From contig JAAYCJ010000278.1 of the NCBI GenBank assembly GCA_012729815.1, forward strand, positions 1 to 38,136: a DNA stretch of 38,136 nucleotides, in the 5' to 3' direction. The notes beneath the pieces are model-generated. The model worked only from the letters and a program-made list of their open reading frames with translations. It searched no databases and was not told the origin of the DNA. Every line of letters begins with the position of its first letter. Positions within the stretch are counted from its first letter, which is position 1. The position numbers and the translations under genes were made by a program. Below are positions 15,622 to 24,558 of the stretch, piece after piece. Source of the stretch: Phycisphaerae bacterium. GTDB lineage: Bacteria > Planctomycetota > Phycisphaerae > JAAYCJ01.

Positions 15622-16400
15622 TGCTGACCAAACGGATCATTCCCTGCCTCGACGTCCGCGACAAGAAGGTGACCAAGGGCGTGAGGTTTCAGAACAACGT
15701 CGATCTGGGCGACCCGGTCGAGATGGCGGTGGCCTACAGCGACGGCGGCTGCGATGAGCTGGTGTTTTACGACATCACCGCCTCAGCCGAGCGGCGTCCG
15801 ATCGATATCGAGATGGTCCGCCAGGTCGCACGGGCCGTGCATATCCCCTTCGCGGTCGGCGGCGGGATTCAGAATCTCGACGACATGCGGCGGGTGTTGC
15901 TGGCGGGGGCGGAGAAGGTCTCGGTCAATTCGCTGGCCGTCGAGAATCCCGGGATCATCGCGGAAGGGGCGCGGCAGTTCGGCGCCCAGTGCATCGTGTT
16001 GGGCATGGACCCGGCCAAGACCGATGACCTGGCGCGATTCCCCAGCGGCTATGAGATCACCACGCGCGGTTTCCGCCATCGCACCGGGTTGGACGCACTG
16101 GCCTGGGCCAAGCGGGCGGAGCAGCTCGGCGCGGGCGAGATCGTGGTCAATTCGGTGGACGCCGACGGCACGCGCGAAGGCTACGAGCTGAACCTGACGC
16201 GGCTGATCGCGACGAACGTGGGCGTTCCGGTGGTCGCCTCGGGCGGCGCGGGCGTGCCGCGACACCTGACGGACGTGTTCAAAGAGGCCTTCGCCGACGC
16301 GGCGATCATCGCCAGCATGACGCACAGCGGCGAGTATTCGATCAAAGCGATCAAGGACGAGTTGATCGCCGCCGGTGTGCCGATCCGCCGGAAGTGGTAG
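15621..16400 (+). CDS. hisF: HisF, cyclase subunit of imidazole glycerol phosphate synthase
   Basis: A 259-residue (beta-alpha)8 barrel with both catalytic aspartates at the canonical positions: D11 in IIPCLDV and D130 in VLGMDPAK. The phosphate-binding turns are AVGGGI (about 78-83) and VDADGT, with ASGGAG near the end. It condenses PRFAR with ammonia from HisH to give IGP and AICAR. The segment after D130 (TTRGFRHRTGLDALAWAKRAE) is typical. The only oddity is that hisHF stands apart from other histidine genes, which is common in planctomycete-like genomes. A weak hairpin (16468-16482) follows the stop codon. Confidence 0.97.
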   Translation: MLTKRIIPCLDVRDKKVTKGVRFQNNVDLGDPVEMAVAYSDGGCDELVFYDITASAERRPIDIEMVRQVARAVHIPFAVGGGIQNLDDMRRVLLAGAEKVSVNSLAVENPGIIAEGARQFGAQCIVLGMDPAKTDDLARFPSGYEITTRGFRHRTGLDALAWAKRAEQLGAGEIVVNSVDADGTREGYELNLTRLIATNVGVPVVASGGAGVPRHLTDVFKEAFADAAIIASMTHSGEYSIKAIKDELIAAGVPIRRKW

Positions 16401-16491
16401 AACTGCCCTTTCCAGAACGGCGCGGAACACGCGGATGCGGATCAAGATGGGGATTCGGGTTGGCGAGGCGTCGAAACGACGCGCCGTGCGG

Positions 16492-17340
16492 TCACTCGTC
16501 GGTGGAGTGGATGTTGTCTGCGACCCGGGTGGCGTTGAAGGGCTCGTCGCGGTCGCCCCACCAGCCAAAAAGCTCGTCCGGGCCGGCGGATTCGATGAAG
16601 AATCCCCAATTGGCCGCTTGGAGTTTCTCGGCGAGATGCCGCTGGGTCTCTGTCGGCCATGCCGGATCTCCTGGACCTATGCGCTTGGCCCACTTCATGA
16701 TGTCGCCCGACCAATACCGAAGCGGGATTCCCCAGGCGTCCTGGACCTGGCGGACCTGGCGGTACGTCCCATCGGCGTCCAGCGGATGGCCCAATTGGCA
16801 AAGCCCCGACGCCTCCTGCCACTGACCGGAGGCATCGGGCCTGCGGCTCGTCTCGGCCGGAGCGGCCGTCCTGATCTGCTCCAGGATGGAATTGGACTGC
16901 GGCACCTGCTCAAGCTGGAATACCAGAAAGTCATTGTTGGTGGGAGCAACGCCGCCCAGCCCATCCGAGAACTCGGTCACCCCTTCCCAATTCATCGCCG
17001 GTGCGTCCGATGATGTGTCCCGAAAGAAGTAGTCGTCCCAGTCGGGAGGATCGCCACCGGCCCTCCAGCCCATACGGTCGTCACGCACGAATCGATCCCA
17101 CTGTTCACGGTCGCATGCGTCGATGGGCACGGCCAGGGGGTAGTAGCCGGTGGCGTTTTTGAAGGCGGTGACGGCTTCGGAGAGCATGGCGATGGTCTGG
17201 CGGGTCCGGGTGACCTGCGACTGCTTGTGAGCCGCCGCGGTGGCGGTGATGATCACGGCGATCAGGATCCCGATGATGGCTGTGGCCACCATGATCTCGA
17301 TCAGCGTGAAGCCTCGCATTGTCCGGGCCGTCGTCGTCAT
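16492..17340 (-). CDS. prepilin-type (type IV pilin-like / pseudopilin) protein
   Basis: The 282-residue product begins with a class III signal: a short basic leader ending RG, then FTLIEIMVATAIIGILIAVI, a single hydrophobic helix with Glu at +5. Prepilin peptidase should cut after that Gly. The rest is a hydrophilic globular domain with aromatic-rich loops and no recognisable enzyme motif; near the end, IESAGPDELFGWWG resembles the calcium-binding loop of GspG-type major pseudopilins. It lies 17 bases after the preceding prepilin gene on the same strand, so the two form an operon. It is probably a minor pseudopilin of a type II secretion- or pilus-like system whose assembly genes are elsewhere. 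Confidence 0.85.
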   Translation of the reverse strand: MTTTARTMRGFTLIEIMVATAIIGILIAVIITATAAAHKQSQVTRTRQTIAMLSEAVTAFKNATGYYPLAVPIDACDREQWDRFVRDDRMGWRAGGDPPDWDDYFFRDTSSDAPAMNWEGVTEFSDGLGGVAPTNNDFLVFQLEQVPQSNSILEQIRTAAPAETSRRPDASGQWQEASGLCQLGHPLDADGTYRQVRQVQDAWGIPLRYWSGDIMKWAKRIGPGDPAWPTETQRHLAEKLQAANWGFFIESAGPDELFGWWGDRDEPFNATRVADNIHSTDE

Positions 17341-17357
17341 CGTGGACCCGTCAAAGA

Positions 17358-18305
17358 CTATTCCACCGTCCAGTTGAAGATGTCATCCTCGGTGCCGAAG
17401 ATCAAGTCATTGCCGGCGGAGAGGAGGATGAAACCCTCGGGATTGTGCGGGCGGAAGAGCGGCGTGGCACTTGGTGTCCCGTCGGCAGGGACATCCGTCA
17501 AGCTACCACCAACGGTTGCGCTCGCGTCTTGGATGAACCGCCAGAAATCGACGGAATTGACGCTACTATTGCCGGAGATGTCTCTGAAGTTCCCGTCGGT
17601 AATGTTCCGGTTGTCCTCGTAGTAGTAAATGTCGTCCTTGGCATTGGGACGGGAAATGCCCTTGCCGCGCTCATTGGCGGCGTAGTAGAGGATCGGCGAG
17701 TAGTCCAAATAATTGGTCGCCCCACTGGGAACCGGATCCCTAGTGCGATTATACTTGTCACAGAGCAGCCAGACATAGCCGTCGGTTGTGACGCTTTGGT
17801 CTTCGATCGTCTGGTAGCCTTCCGGGCTAATGTACGGCCCGCGTCGGGCAACCTTCATATCGGGATTACCCCAGTCTGGATCAGTGGGACCAACGACCGT
17901 GCCTGTGTTGGTGCGATAGTAGGTTGTGCTGATGCTATCCGCGCCAGCACCGGCCGGGCAGCCGAGTTTGTCGCGACCCATGAGGGCGAACGCGAGCCGG
18001 TGCGCCCCTTGGACTACGTGGGTAGCATCAACGACTTGGTCACGTAGATCCCCGTCGTCGTTGGTGTCGGTCGGCTCAGCACCATCAGCGTCTTGCGGCA
18101 GGGACGACGGATAGTAGTGATAATCGCCTTTGAACATCTCAAGTCCCTGGCTGAGCGAATAATGCTGGGCCCGGATACTGGCTTCGAGGGCGTTTCGTCG
18201 GGCGCGGTTGACCGCGGGGACGAGGATGCTGATCAGAAGGGTGATGATGGCCACCACGGTGAGCAGTTCGACGAGGGTGAAGCCGGGGTTACGCGTGCGC
18301 TTCAT
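17358..18305 (-). CDS. prepilin-type (pseudopilin) protein with C-terminal calcium-site motif
   Basis: A 315-residue prepilin: leader MKRTRNPG, cleavage before FTLVELLTVVAIITLLISILVP, Glu at +5. The C-terminal LLSAGNDLIFGTEDDI matches the pseudopilin loop S-x-G-x-D-x-x-F-G-T-x-D-D that binds calcium in GspG-like proteins. Many Thr, Asn, Asp and Tyr residues in between suggest an extracellular domain. AAGGAG (rc of 18314-18319) sits at an ideal distance from the ATG. Base composition is visibly less GC-rich than its neighbours across 17500-18050, which may reflect relaxed selection or a different origin. First gene of the two-gene prepilin operon. Confidence 0.88.
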   Translation of the reverse strand: MKRTRNPGFTLVELLTVVAIITLLISILVPAVNRARRNALEASIRAQHYSLSQGLEMFKGDYHYYPSSLPQDADGAEPTDTNDDGDLRDQVVDATHVVQGAHRLAFALMGRDKLGCPAGAGADSISTTYYRTNTGTVVGPTDPDWGNPDMKVARRGPYISPEGYQTIEDQSVTTDGYVWLLCDKYNRTRDPVPSGATNYLDYSPILYYAANERGKGISRPNAKDDIYYYEDNRNITDGNFRDISGNSSVNSVDFWRFIQDASATVGGSLTDVPADGTPSATPLFRPHNPEGFILLSAGNDLIFGTEDDIFNWTVE

Positions 18306-18878
18306 AGTCCTATCTCCTTAGCTATGAGACCGTTAGTAGTCTGGCTTATATCCGCACAGTAATACCTGCAGCTCGGTTGGCCCGCCGCCTTCCGGTTCCG
18401 GGGGCCGGTCACGCATATTCTAACCGCCGCCGGAAATACGGGCCAGCAAAATTCGAGTTTTCAAGCCTTTGCACCAATCGCGCGGCCTCCAGCCGCCTCT
18501 GGAGGATTATAGGGGCGAGGGCAAGGGGGTGGAGAGGCTCTAGGCTCTAGGCTCTAGGCTTTAGGCTTTAGGCTTTAGGCTTTAGGCTTTAGGGGCCGCC
18601 TTCGGCGGAGGGTGTGGGCATACCGCACCGTGCAGAGTGACGGGGGCACGTTGGCTTGTGTCGGTTCCGGGTTTTGCATTTTGATATTTGGTATTCTCAA
18701 TTTTCATTTCCCCCTTCTCCGCGCGCTCCGTGCCGTCTGATAGGGTCTCGCCAACGAGGACCGAAGCCCTTCAGCGGGTTGGCGGATTTGGTTGCGGATG
18801 CGGTAACGGGGCGGTAAGCTGGGCGGTCTGGTTTTTTCGCACTAGAAGGCGGCTTTTTGCGTCTTGAAGGAGCAGGAG
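18306..18878. other. 573-base intergenic region with repeats, no gene seen
   Basis: Between the divergent prepilin and GH2-like genes no coding frame is supported. It contains a hairpin of CCTCCAG (18486-18492) with CTGGAGG (18499-18505), a heptamer tandem repeat (18535-18590) and, at 18714-18735, a CTCCGCGCGCTCCGTGCC-type motif also seen at 25658-25688. The prepilin leader region on the minus strand (18320-18420) was checked for a c-di-GMP-I riboswitch and does not show its conserved core. Confidence 0.5.
18535..18590. repeat. eight-unit heptamer tandem repeat
   Basis: Three units of AGGCTCT are followed without a break by five units of AGGCTTT, then AGGGG. The change of one base between the two blocks indicates expansion of each variant by slippage. 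It is intergenic and lies about 290 bases before the GH2-like gene start. Confidence 0.9.
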
Positions 18879-21104
18879 ATGGCGGTGTCGGCGAGTATCG
18901 GCAGGCAGATTGTGGACCTGAACGCGGACTGGGTGTTTTTCCGGAAGAACATGCCAGCCGCCCGGGTGTTCGCGGCGGCGGCCAAGGACGGCGAGAAGGT
19001 GACCATTCCGCACAGCAGCCTGCTGCTGCCGCACCACAACTTCGATGAGAAAAGCTACCAGTTTGTCAGTTGGTACCGCCGGGAGTTTGAGCTGCCCAAG
19101 ACGGCTGAGGGGCGAAAGAAGGTATTCATCGAGTTCGACGGCGTGATGCTGGCGGCGAAGGTGTACGTCAACGGCAAGCTCGCGGGCGAGCACAAGGGCG
19201 GCTATACGCCGTTTGCGTTCGATATCACCAGCCTGGCGCGGTTCGGGCCGGGCAAGGGCAACCGAAACGTGGTGGCGGTGCAGGTCGATTCGCGCGAGCG
19301 GCCGGACATCGCGCCGTTCGGCGGGACGGTGGACTACCTGGCGTTCGGCGGGTTGTACCGCGAGGCGCGGGTGGTGCTGACCGAGCGGGCGTGGATCGCC
19401 GACGCGTTCCCGTTCGCGACCGACGTGCTGTCGGACGGCCGGACGCTGCGGGTCAAGACAACGGTCGCCGGCGACGGGGCGGGCGGCGAGTTCGTCGTCG
19501 CAGCCACGCTGCTGGACTCCCGCGGGCGGAAGGCCGCACGCGCCGAGCAGGCGATCGAGGCGCCCGTCAAGGGCGAAGCCCACGTCGAGCTGGCAGTCGA
19601 CGGGCTCGAGAAGGTCGAGCTGTGGGATATCGACCGGCCGACGATGTACAAGGTGCGGGTCGAGCTGCTCGAAGGCGGAAAGACGGTGGACGCGGTGGAG
19701 AAGCCGTTCGGTTTCCGCGAAGCCCGGTTCGACAAGGACGGACGGTTCCGCCTGAACGGGCGAGTGGTCAAGCTGATTGGGCTGGACCGTCACCAGACCT
19801 ATCCGTACATCGGCTGCGCCGCTCCGGCGCGTCTGCAGCGGCGTGACGCGGAAGTTTTGCGGGAGGAACTGGGCCTGAACATCGTGCGGACCTCGCACTA
19901 TCCGCAGTCGGTGCACTTCCTGGACCGCTGCGATGAGTTGGGGCTGCTGGTGTTCGAGGAGCTGCCCGGCTGGCAGCACATCGGCGACGCGGCGTGGAAG
20001 GCCAACGCGATCGAGCAGATGAAGGAGATGATCGTCCGCGACCGGCACCATCCGAGCATCGTGCTGTGGGGCGTGCGGATCAACGAGTCGCAGGACGATC
20101 ACGACTTCTACGTCGAGAGCAACCGCGTGTCCCGCGAGCTGGACCCGACCCGCCAGACCGGCGGCGTGCGGTGCTTCCGCGAGAGCGAGTTTCTGGAGGA
20201 CGTGTTCACGTTCAATGAATTCTCGAGCAACGTGCGGGAGCCGAACCACGTGCCGTACCTGATCACCGAGTTCGCCGGCCACACCTTCCCGACCAAGACG
20301 TTCGACCGGGTGGAACGGCAGATCGAGCACGCCCTGCTGCACACGCGGATTCAGGACAAGCAGATGGGCATGCCGGAGATCGCCGGGGCGATCGGCTGGT
20401 GCGCGTTCGACTACAACACGCACATCGATTTCGGCTCGGGCGACCGGATCTGCTATCACGGCGTGTCGGACATTTTCCGATTCCCGAAGTTCGCAGCGTA
20501 CCTGTACATGAGCCAGAAGGACCCGGCCAAACAGGTCGTGATGGAACTGGCGGATTTTTGGGCCCGCGGCGACTGGAATCACTGCACCAAGTTCCTGCTG
20601 ATCTACTCGAACTGCGACGAGGTCCTGATCAACGGGCAACTCAACGGCCGGGCCGAGCCGATGCGGGAGGAGTTTCCGAACCTGGCGCATCCGCCCTTCC
20701 GGTTCGACAAGATGAAGGACGTGTGGGGACACGGCTGGAATGACCTGGAACTGGTCGGCCTGATCGGCGGCAAGGTGGCCATCCGCAGACGCTGGCCGGC
20801 GGACAAGCTGCCATCGAAACTGGCGGCGTGGACCGACAGCACGGTTCTGGACGCCGACGGAAGCGATATGACGCAGCTTTCGTTCATGATGGTCGACCGG
20901 TTCGGCAACGTCTGCCCGTACGCGACGGGCGCGGTAACGGCGAAGGCGTCGGGTCCGGTCCGGATCATCGGCGAGAACCCGTTCGCCCTGGTGGGCGGGC
21001 GCGGCGCCCTTTACGTTCGCAGCGACGGCCGCAAGGGCGCAGCGAGCATAGAATTGACGTGCACCAGCGGGCACAAAGCCCAGGTGAAGGTCAAGGTCGG
21101 CTGA
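18879..21104 (+). CDS. glycoside hydrolase family 2-like enzyme (beta-galactosidase type)
   Basis: This 741-residue protein has the GH2 domain order: a jelly-roll sugar-binding domain (about 10-170, with YRREFELP and VFIEFDGVMLAAKVYVNGKLAGEHKGGYTPF), an immunoglobulin-like domain (about 180-280), and a TIM barrel starting FRLNGRVVKLIGLDRHQ. The likely acid/base is Glu403 in WGVRINES and the nucleophile Glu464 in YLITEFAGH. A C-terminal beta domain (about 560-741) includes VLINGQLNGR. No signal peptide is visible, so it should act in the cytoplasm. ATG 18879 is chosen over TTG 18864 because AAGGAG (18867-18872) lies six bases before it. The catalytic spacing of 61 residues is short compared with LacZ. 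Substrate is not determinable. Confidence 0.85.
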   Translation: MAVSASIGRQIVDLNADWVFFRKNMPAARVFAAAAKDGEKVTIPHSSLLLPHHNFDEKSYQFVSWYRREFELPKTAEGRKKVFIEFDGVMLAAKVYVNGKLAGEHKGGYTPFAFDITSLARFGPGKGNRNVVAVQVDSRERPDIAPFGGTVDYLAFGGLYREARVVLTERAWIADAFPFATDVLSDGRTLRVKTTVAGDGAGGEFVVAATLLDSRGRKAARAEQAIEAPVKGEAHVELAVDGLEKVELWDIDRPTMYKVRVELLEGGKTVDAVEKPFGFREARFDKDGRFRLNGRVVKLIGLDRHQTYPYIGCAAPARLQRRDAEVLREELGLNIVRTSHYPQSVHFLDRCDELGLLVFEELPGWQHIGDAAWKANAIEQMKEMIVRDRHHPSIVLWGVRINESQDDHDFYVESNRVSRELDPTRQTGGVRCFRESEFLEDVFTFNEFSSNVREPNHVPYLITEFAGHTFPTKTFDRVERQIEHALLHTRIQDKQMGMPEIAGAIGWCAFDYNTHIDFGSGDRICYHGVSDIFRFPKFAAYLYMSQKDPAKQVVMELADFWARGDWNHCTKFLLIYSNCDEVLINGQLNGRAEPMREEFPNLAHPPFRFDKMKDVWGHGWNDLELVGLIGGKVAIRRRWPADKLPSKLAAWTDSTVLDADGSDMTQLSFMMVDRFGNVCPYATGAVTAKASGPVRIIGENPFALVGGRGALYVRSDGRKGAASIELTCTSGHKAQVKVKVG

Positions 21105-21158
21105 CGGTTACAGCCGAGAGCAAACCGATGATGCCGGCGGAGATCCGTCGGCGATGAA

Positions 21159-23327
21159 GTGGCGGCCTGGATGAAATGGACTGACAACAGAGCGGCGCGG
21201 ACGGCGGCGGTGGCGTTGGGCCCGGTGTGGCTGCCGGTCTACTGGCTGGTGCAACTGGCGATCGCGTTCGTGGGGATCTGCTACTACCTGGTGGTCGAGC
21301 GGACGCTGGGCCTGGTGTTCGCGCGGACGATCAACCGGACGCGGGTGCGGGTGCGGTGGTACACGGTGCCGCTGCTGATCGTCGCGGCGCCGCTGGCGCT
21401 GGCGGTGCAGTTGGCGATCGGGCTGTGGAAGTTTTTGGTCTGGTGGCACCGGTGGCTGGCGCGGTGGCAGTGGGGACGCGACAACTGGTGGGGAATCGCG
21501 GCAGCGATCGTCTTTGAGGCGGTGGCGGTGCTCGTGTTCATCGGGAGCTACTACCATCCGCTGCCGTGGCGGCTGATCGGCTATGAGATGGTGCCGGCCC
21601 GGTGGTATCGGTACGGTTTTGAGACGCCGGTGCGGGTGCTGCTGAGCGGCCCGGCGCTGTTCGGCGCGGTGGTGCTGCTGGTAGCGCCGACGCTGATCGG
21701 ACGGCTGCGAAAGGTCCGGCGGCTTCAGGAGGTGGTGTTCCTGCCGCGTCAGGGTCTGGCGCTGCTGGCGTTATACACGACGCTGCTGGCCCAGGAGCCG
21801 CTGCGCGGCGTGTGGATCAACAAGGCGTGGCTGCAGGCGGCGTTGGGACTTCTGGCGGCGATCGTGGCGGCGGGACTGATGGTTCTGAGCTGGCGAACGC
21901 TGCAAGGGCGCTCGAGCTGGCGGCAGTTCGTGTGGTTCTCAGCCGTGCGGCTGTTGGAGAAGAAGCGCATCGCGCTATTCTCATTGGCGGCGGTGACGCT
22001 GTGCACGGCGATGCTGTTGATTATCATCAGCATTATGGGCGGGTTCGCGGAGAACATCCGTCGGGCGACGCACGGCTTGATGGGCGATATCATCCTCGAA
22101 GGCGACGGGATGCGGGGCTTCCCGCACTACGCGGAGTTCATCAGAGTGCTCCAGAGCGATGCGCTCAGCGAGTACGTCGAGGTGGCCACGCCGGTGATTT
22201 ACACCTATGGGCTGCTGAACGTCTCGGGCACATACACGCAGAGCGGGACGATCACGGCCGGCGTCAGCGCGGTGGGCATCGACCTGGCGGGCAAGATCGC
22301 GGTGAGCGACTTTGCCAAGGGGTTGACGCAATACAAGATGGACCCGTCGCGGGTGAAGCTGGACCAGGAGGTGCGTCCGCCGGGCGACCCGAACGCCCAG
22401 GAGCTTCCGGGACTGATCTACGGCTTGGACATTCTGGCGTGGCGCGATCCGGACGGCAATTACCATCGGCTGGTGGACTACTGGTCGACCTGCACGCTGA
22501 CCGTCGTTCCGGTCAGCCCCAGGGGCAATGTGATGCGGGCGACGAACCCGTCGGTGGTCCGCAAGTTCTACATCATCGACGATGCCCGGACCGGCGTGTT
22601 CGATATCGACGAGCGGAGCGTGTACGTCGATTTCAACACGCTCCAGAAGATGCTGTACATGGAAGAGCAGGAGTTGGAGGACGGCGGGACAGTTCCCGCG
22701 CGGGCCCACCAGATCCAGATCCGGCTGAAGGAAGGGGTCAACCTCGAAGAGCTGCGCAACGGCATCTGGTACCTCTGGGAGACCTACCAAGCGGAGTTCG
22801 AGGACCCGTACAACCTGCTGAGTCGCGTCGAGGTCTACACGTGGGAAAGCTACAACCGCAAGCGGATCGCCGCGGTCGAGACGGAAAAGCAGCTCATGAT
22901 GATCCTGTTCGGGATCATCAGCATCGTGACCGTGTTCATGGTGCTGTGCGTGTTCTACATGATCGTGGTGGAAAAGACGCGGGACATCGGGATCCTCAAG
23001 AGCATCGGGGCGTCGGCGACGCAGATCGCGCTGGTGTTTCTGGCGTACGCGGGCGTGATCGGGCTGGTCGGTTCGCTGGTCGGTTCGGTGCTGGGCTGGC
23101 GGGTGGTGCGGAGCATCAACGAGATTCACGATTGGGTGGTGCAGGTGTTCGGCTGGCGGGTGTGGGATCGCGAGGTCTACGTGTTCGACCTGATCCCGGA
23201 CCAGGTGAAATTCGAGGACGCGGTGAACATCGTGATCGTGGCGACGGCGGCGTCGGTGGTCGGGGCGATCATCCCAGCCATCCGCGCGGCGAGGATGAAC
23301 CCGGTCGAGGCTTTGCGCTATGAGTAA
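21159..23327 (+). CDS. LolC/MacB-type FtsX-domain ABC permease with extra N-terminal membrane helices
   Basis: The product (722 aa from GTG 21159; ATG 21171 is also possible) has the four-helix FtsX arrangement in its last two thirds: a helix near 275-297 (RIALFSLAAVTLCTAMLLIIISI), a periplasmic domain of about 280 residues, then three helices, ending with the family tail AIRAARMNPVEALRYE. Before it are about 250 residues with four to five additional hydrophobic helices and basic linkers, which are not part of the standard LolC/E or MacB permease. The protein partners the ATPase encoded by the next gene, whose start codon lies inside its last codons (eight-base overlap). Such pairs export lipoproteins, toxins or peptides, or drive wall enzymes. 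It may be co-transcribed with the upstream GH2-like gene (54-66 bases). Confidence 0.85.
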   Translation: MAAWMKWTDNRAARTAAVALGPVWLPVYWLVQLAIAFVGICYYLVVERTLGLVFARTINRTRVRVRWYTVPLLIVAAPLALAVQLAIGLWKFLVWWHRWLARWQWGRDNWWGIAAAIVFEAVAVLVFIGSYYHPLPWRLIGYEMVPARWYRYGFETPVRVLLSGPALFGAVVLLVAPTLIGRLRKVRRLQEVVFLPRQGLALLALYTTLLAQEPLRGVWINKAWLQAALGLLAAIVAAGLMVLSWRTLQGRSSWRQFVWFSAVRLLEKKRIALFSLAAVTLCTAMLLIIISIMGGFAENIRRATHGLMGDIILEGDGMRGFPHYAEFIRVLQSDALSEYVEVATPVIYTYGLLNVSGTYTQSGTITAGVSAVGIDLAGKIAVSDFAKGLTQYKMDPSRVKLDQEVRPPGDPNAQELPGLIYGLDILAWRDPDGNYHRLVDYWSTCTLTVVPVSPRGNVMRATNPSVVRKFYIIDDARTGVFDIDERSVYVDFNTLQKMLYMEEQELEDGGTVPARAHQIQIRLKEGVNLEELRNGIWYLWETYQAEFEDPYNLLSRVEVYTWESYNRKRIAAVETEKQLMMILFGIISIVTVFMVLCVFYMIVVEKTRDIGILKSIGASATQIALVFLAYAGVIGLVGSLVGSVLGWRVVRSINEIHDWVVQVFGWRVWDREVYVFDLIPDQVKFEDAVNIVIVATAASVVGAIIPAIRAARMNPVEALRYE

Positions 23328-24027
23328 GCACGCGAACGTCATCCTTGAGGCCCGCGATATCCACAAGAGCTATTGGCTCGGGCAGATCGAGGTGCCCGTG
23401 CTCAAGGGGGTGGATCTGGAGGTGGTCGAGGGCGAGTTTCTGGCGGTGGTCGGGGCTTCGGGCAGCGGCAAGAGCACGCTGCTGCACGTGCTCGGCGCGC
23501 TGGATACGCTGGATCAGGGGCAGGTGACCTTCGAGGGCGTGGACGTCTTCGCCGCCGATGAGTCCTATCGCAATCAGCTTCGCAACCGCCGGTTCGGCTT
23601 CGTGTTCCAGTTCTACCACCTGCTGCCGGAACTGACGGTGCTGGAGAACGTGCTGATGCCGGAACTGGTGGGTTCCAGCGTGGTCGCCTGGCTCTCGAAG
23701 GCCGACCGGTCGGAAGAGACGGGCATGGCTTTGCTCGAGCAGTTCGGGTTGGCCCATCGGGCCCATCATCTGCCCAGCCAGCTTTCCGGCGGCGAGCGCC
23801 AGCGGGCGGCGATCGTCCGGGCGGTGATGAACCAGCCGGTGGTGCTGTTCGCCGACGAACCGACCGGCAACCTCGACGCGACCACCGGACGGCAGATCAT
23901 CCAGGTGCTGATGAACCTGCACCGCGGCGGACAGACGATCGTGATGGTCACTCACGACCAGGAGATCGCGAGGACCGCGGATCGGACGATCCGGCTGACC
24001 GACGGACGGACCCGCAGGGAGGGGTAG
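23320..24027 (+). CDS. LolD/MacB-type ABC transporter ATPase
   Basis: A complete 235-residue ATPase: Walker A GASGSGKST (45-53), Q-loop in FVFQFYHLLPELTVLENV (the type VII/LolD-like signature), ABC signature LSGGERQRAAIVRA, Walker B VVLFADEPTGNLD and H-loop MVTHDQE. It energises the preceding FtsX-domain permease; start and stop overlap indicates coupling. In LolD-type systems the ATPase drives mechanical movement of the permease's periplasmic domain rather than transmembrane transport. No LolA or LolB gene is adjacent, so the exact cargo is open. Confidence 0.93.
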   Translation: MSKHANVILEARDIHKSYWLGQIEVPVLKGVDLEVVEGEFLAVVGASGSGKSTLLHVLGALDTLDQGQVTFEGVDVFAADESYRNQLRNRRFGFVFQFYHLLPELTVLENVLMPELVGSSVVAWLSKADRSEETGMALLEQFGLAHRAHHLPSQLSGGERQRAAIVRAVMNQPVVLFADEPTGNLDATTGRQIIQVLMNLHRGGQTIVMVTHDQEIARTADRTIRLTDGRTRREG

Positions 24028-24029
24028 CG

Positions 24030-24518
24030 ATGGGCCTTTCGCCACAGCGAATCGAGTATCTTATGCGCCTTGCCGTCGAAGAGGCGCAGCGGTCGATGCG
24101 GGCCGGACACGGCGGACCGTTCGGCGCGTGCGTGATCCGCGGCGATGAGTTGATCGCCGTCGGAACCAACACAGTAATCCGCGACAACGATCCGACCGCC
24201 CACGCCGAGGTCAACGCGATCCGCGCCGCATGCGCCAAACTGGGCACGTTCTGGCTGGAGGGCTGCTGCCTGCTGGCGACGGCTGAGCCGTGCCCGATGT
24301 GCATGTCGGCGATCTACTGGGCTCGGATTGAGAAAGTCTACTTCGGCTGCCGGAGGCAGGAGGCGGCGAAGATCGGCTTCGCCGATGAGGATATCTACCG
24401 CGAGCTGGAAAAGAACCTGCCGGACCGGCGGGTGCAATTCGTTCCGGACGTAGCCGCCGACGCCTGCCGCGAACTGATGGAATCCTATCTCACCCTGCCC
24501 GACCGCCGGAAGTATTGA
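24030..24518 (+). CDS. nucleoside/guanine deaminase of the cytidine deaminase fold
   Basis: A 162-residue zinc deaminase. The zinc motif is H58-A-E60 (TAHAEVNAIR) and P87-C88-P-M-C91 (EPCPMCMSAIYWARI). The pattern GGPFGACVIR near the start, NDPTAHAE, and the tail IGFADEDIYREL match the guanine-deaminase (GuaD) subgroup better than tRNA-adenosine deaminase TadA, which is usually followed by GA..S..NLL. GuaD converts guanine to xanthine. The ATG is two bases after the ATPase stop codon, so it is the third gene of that operon, with no obvious functional link to the transporter. Confidence 0.85.
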   Translation: MGLSPQRIEYLMRLAVEEAQRSMRAGHGGPFGACVIRGDELIAVGTNTVIRDNDPTAHAEVNAIRAACAKLGTFWLEGCCLLATAEPCPMCMSAIYWARIEKVYFGCRRQEAAKIGFADEDIYRELEKNLPDRRVQFVPDVAADACRELMESYLTLPDRRKY

Positions 24519-24558
24519 CGGCTAACGCGACAGCCGCCCGTGCGGCACGCGATGAGGC

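Noticed and set aside
18320-18480. c-di-GMP-I riboswitch in front of the prepilin operon
   Set aside because: Such riboswitches often precede pilin genes, but the conserved core (GCACAGGGCAAACC and the GCAAAGCC block) is not present.
18535-18590. CRISPR-like array
   Set aside because: The seven-base units are adjacent with no spacers; it is a simple tandem repeat, and no cas gene is present.
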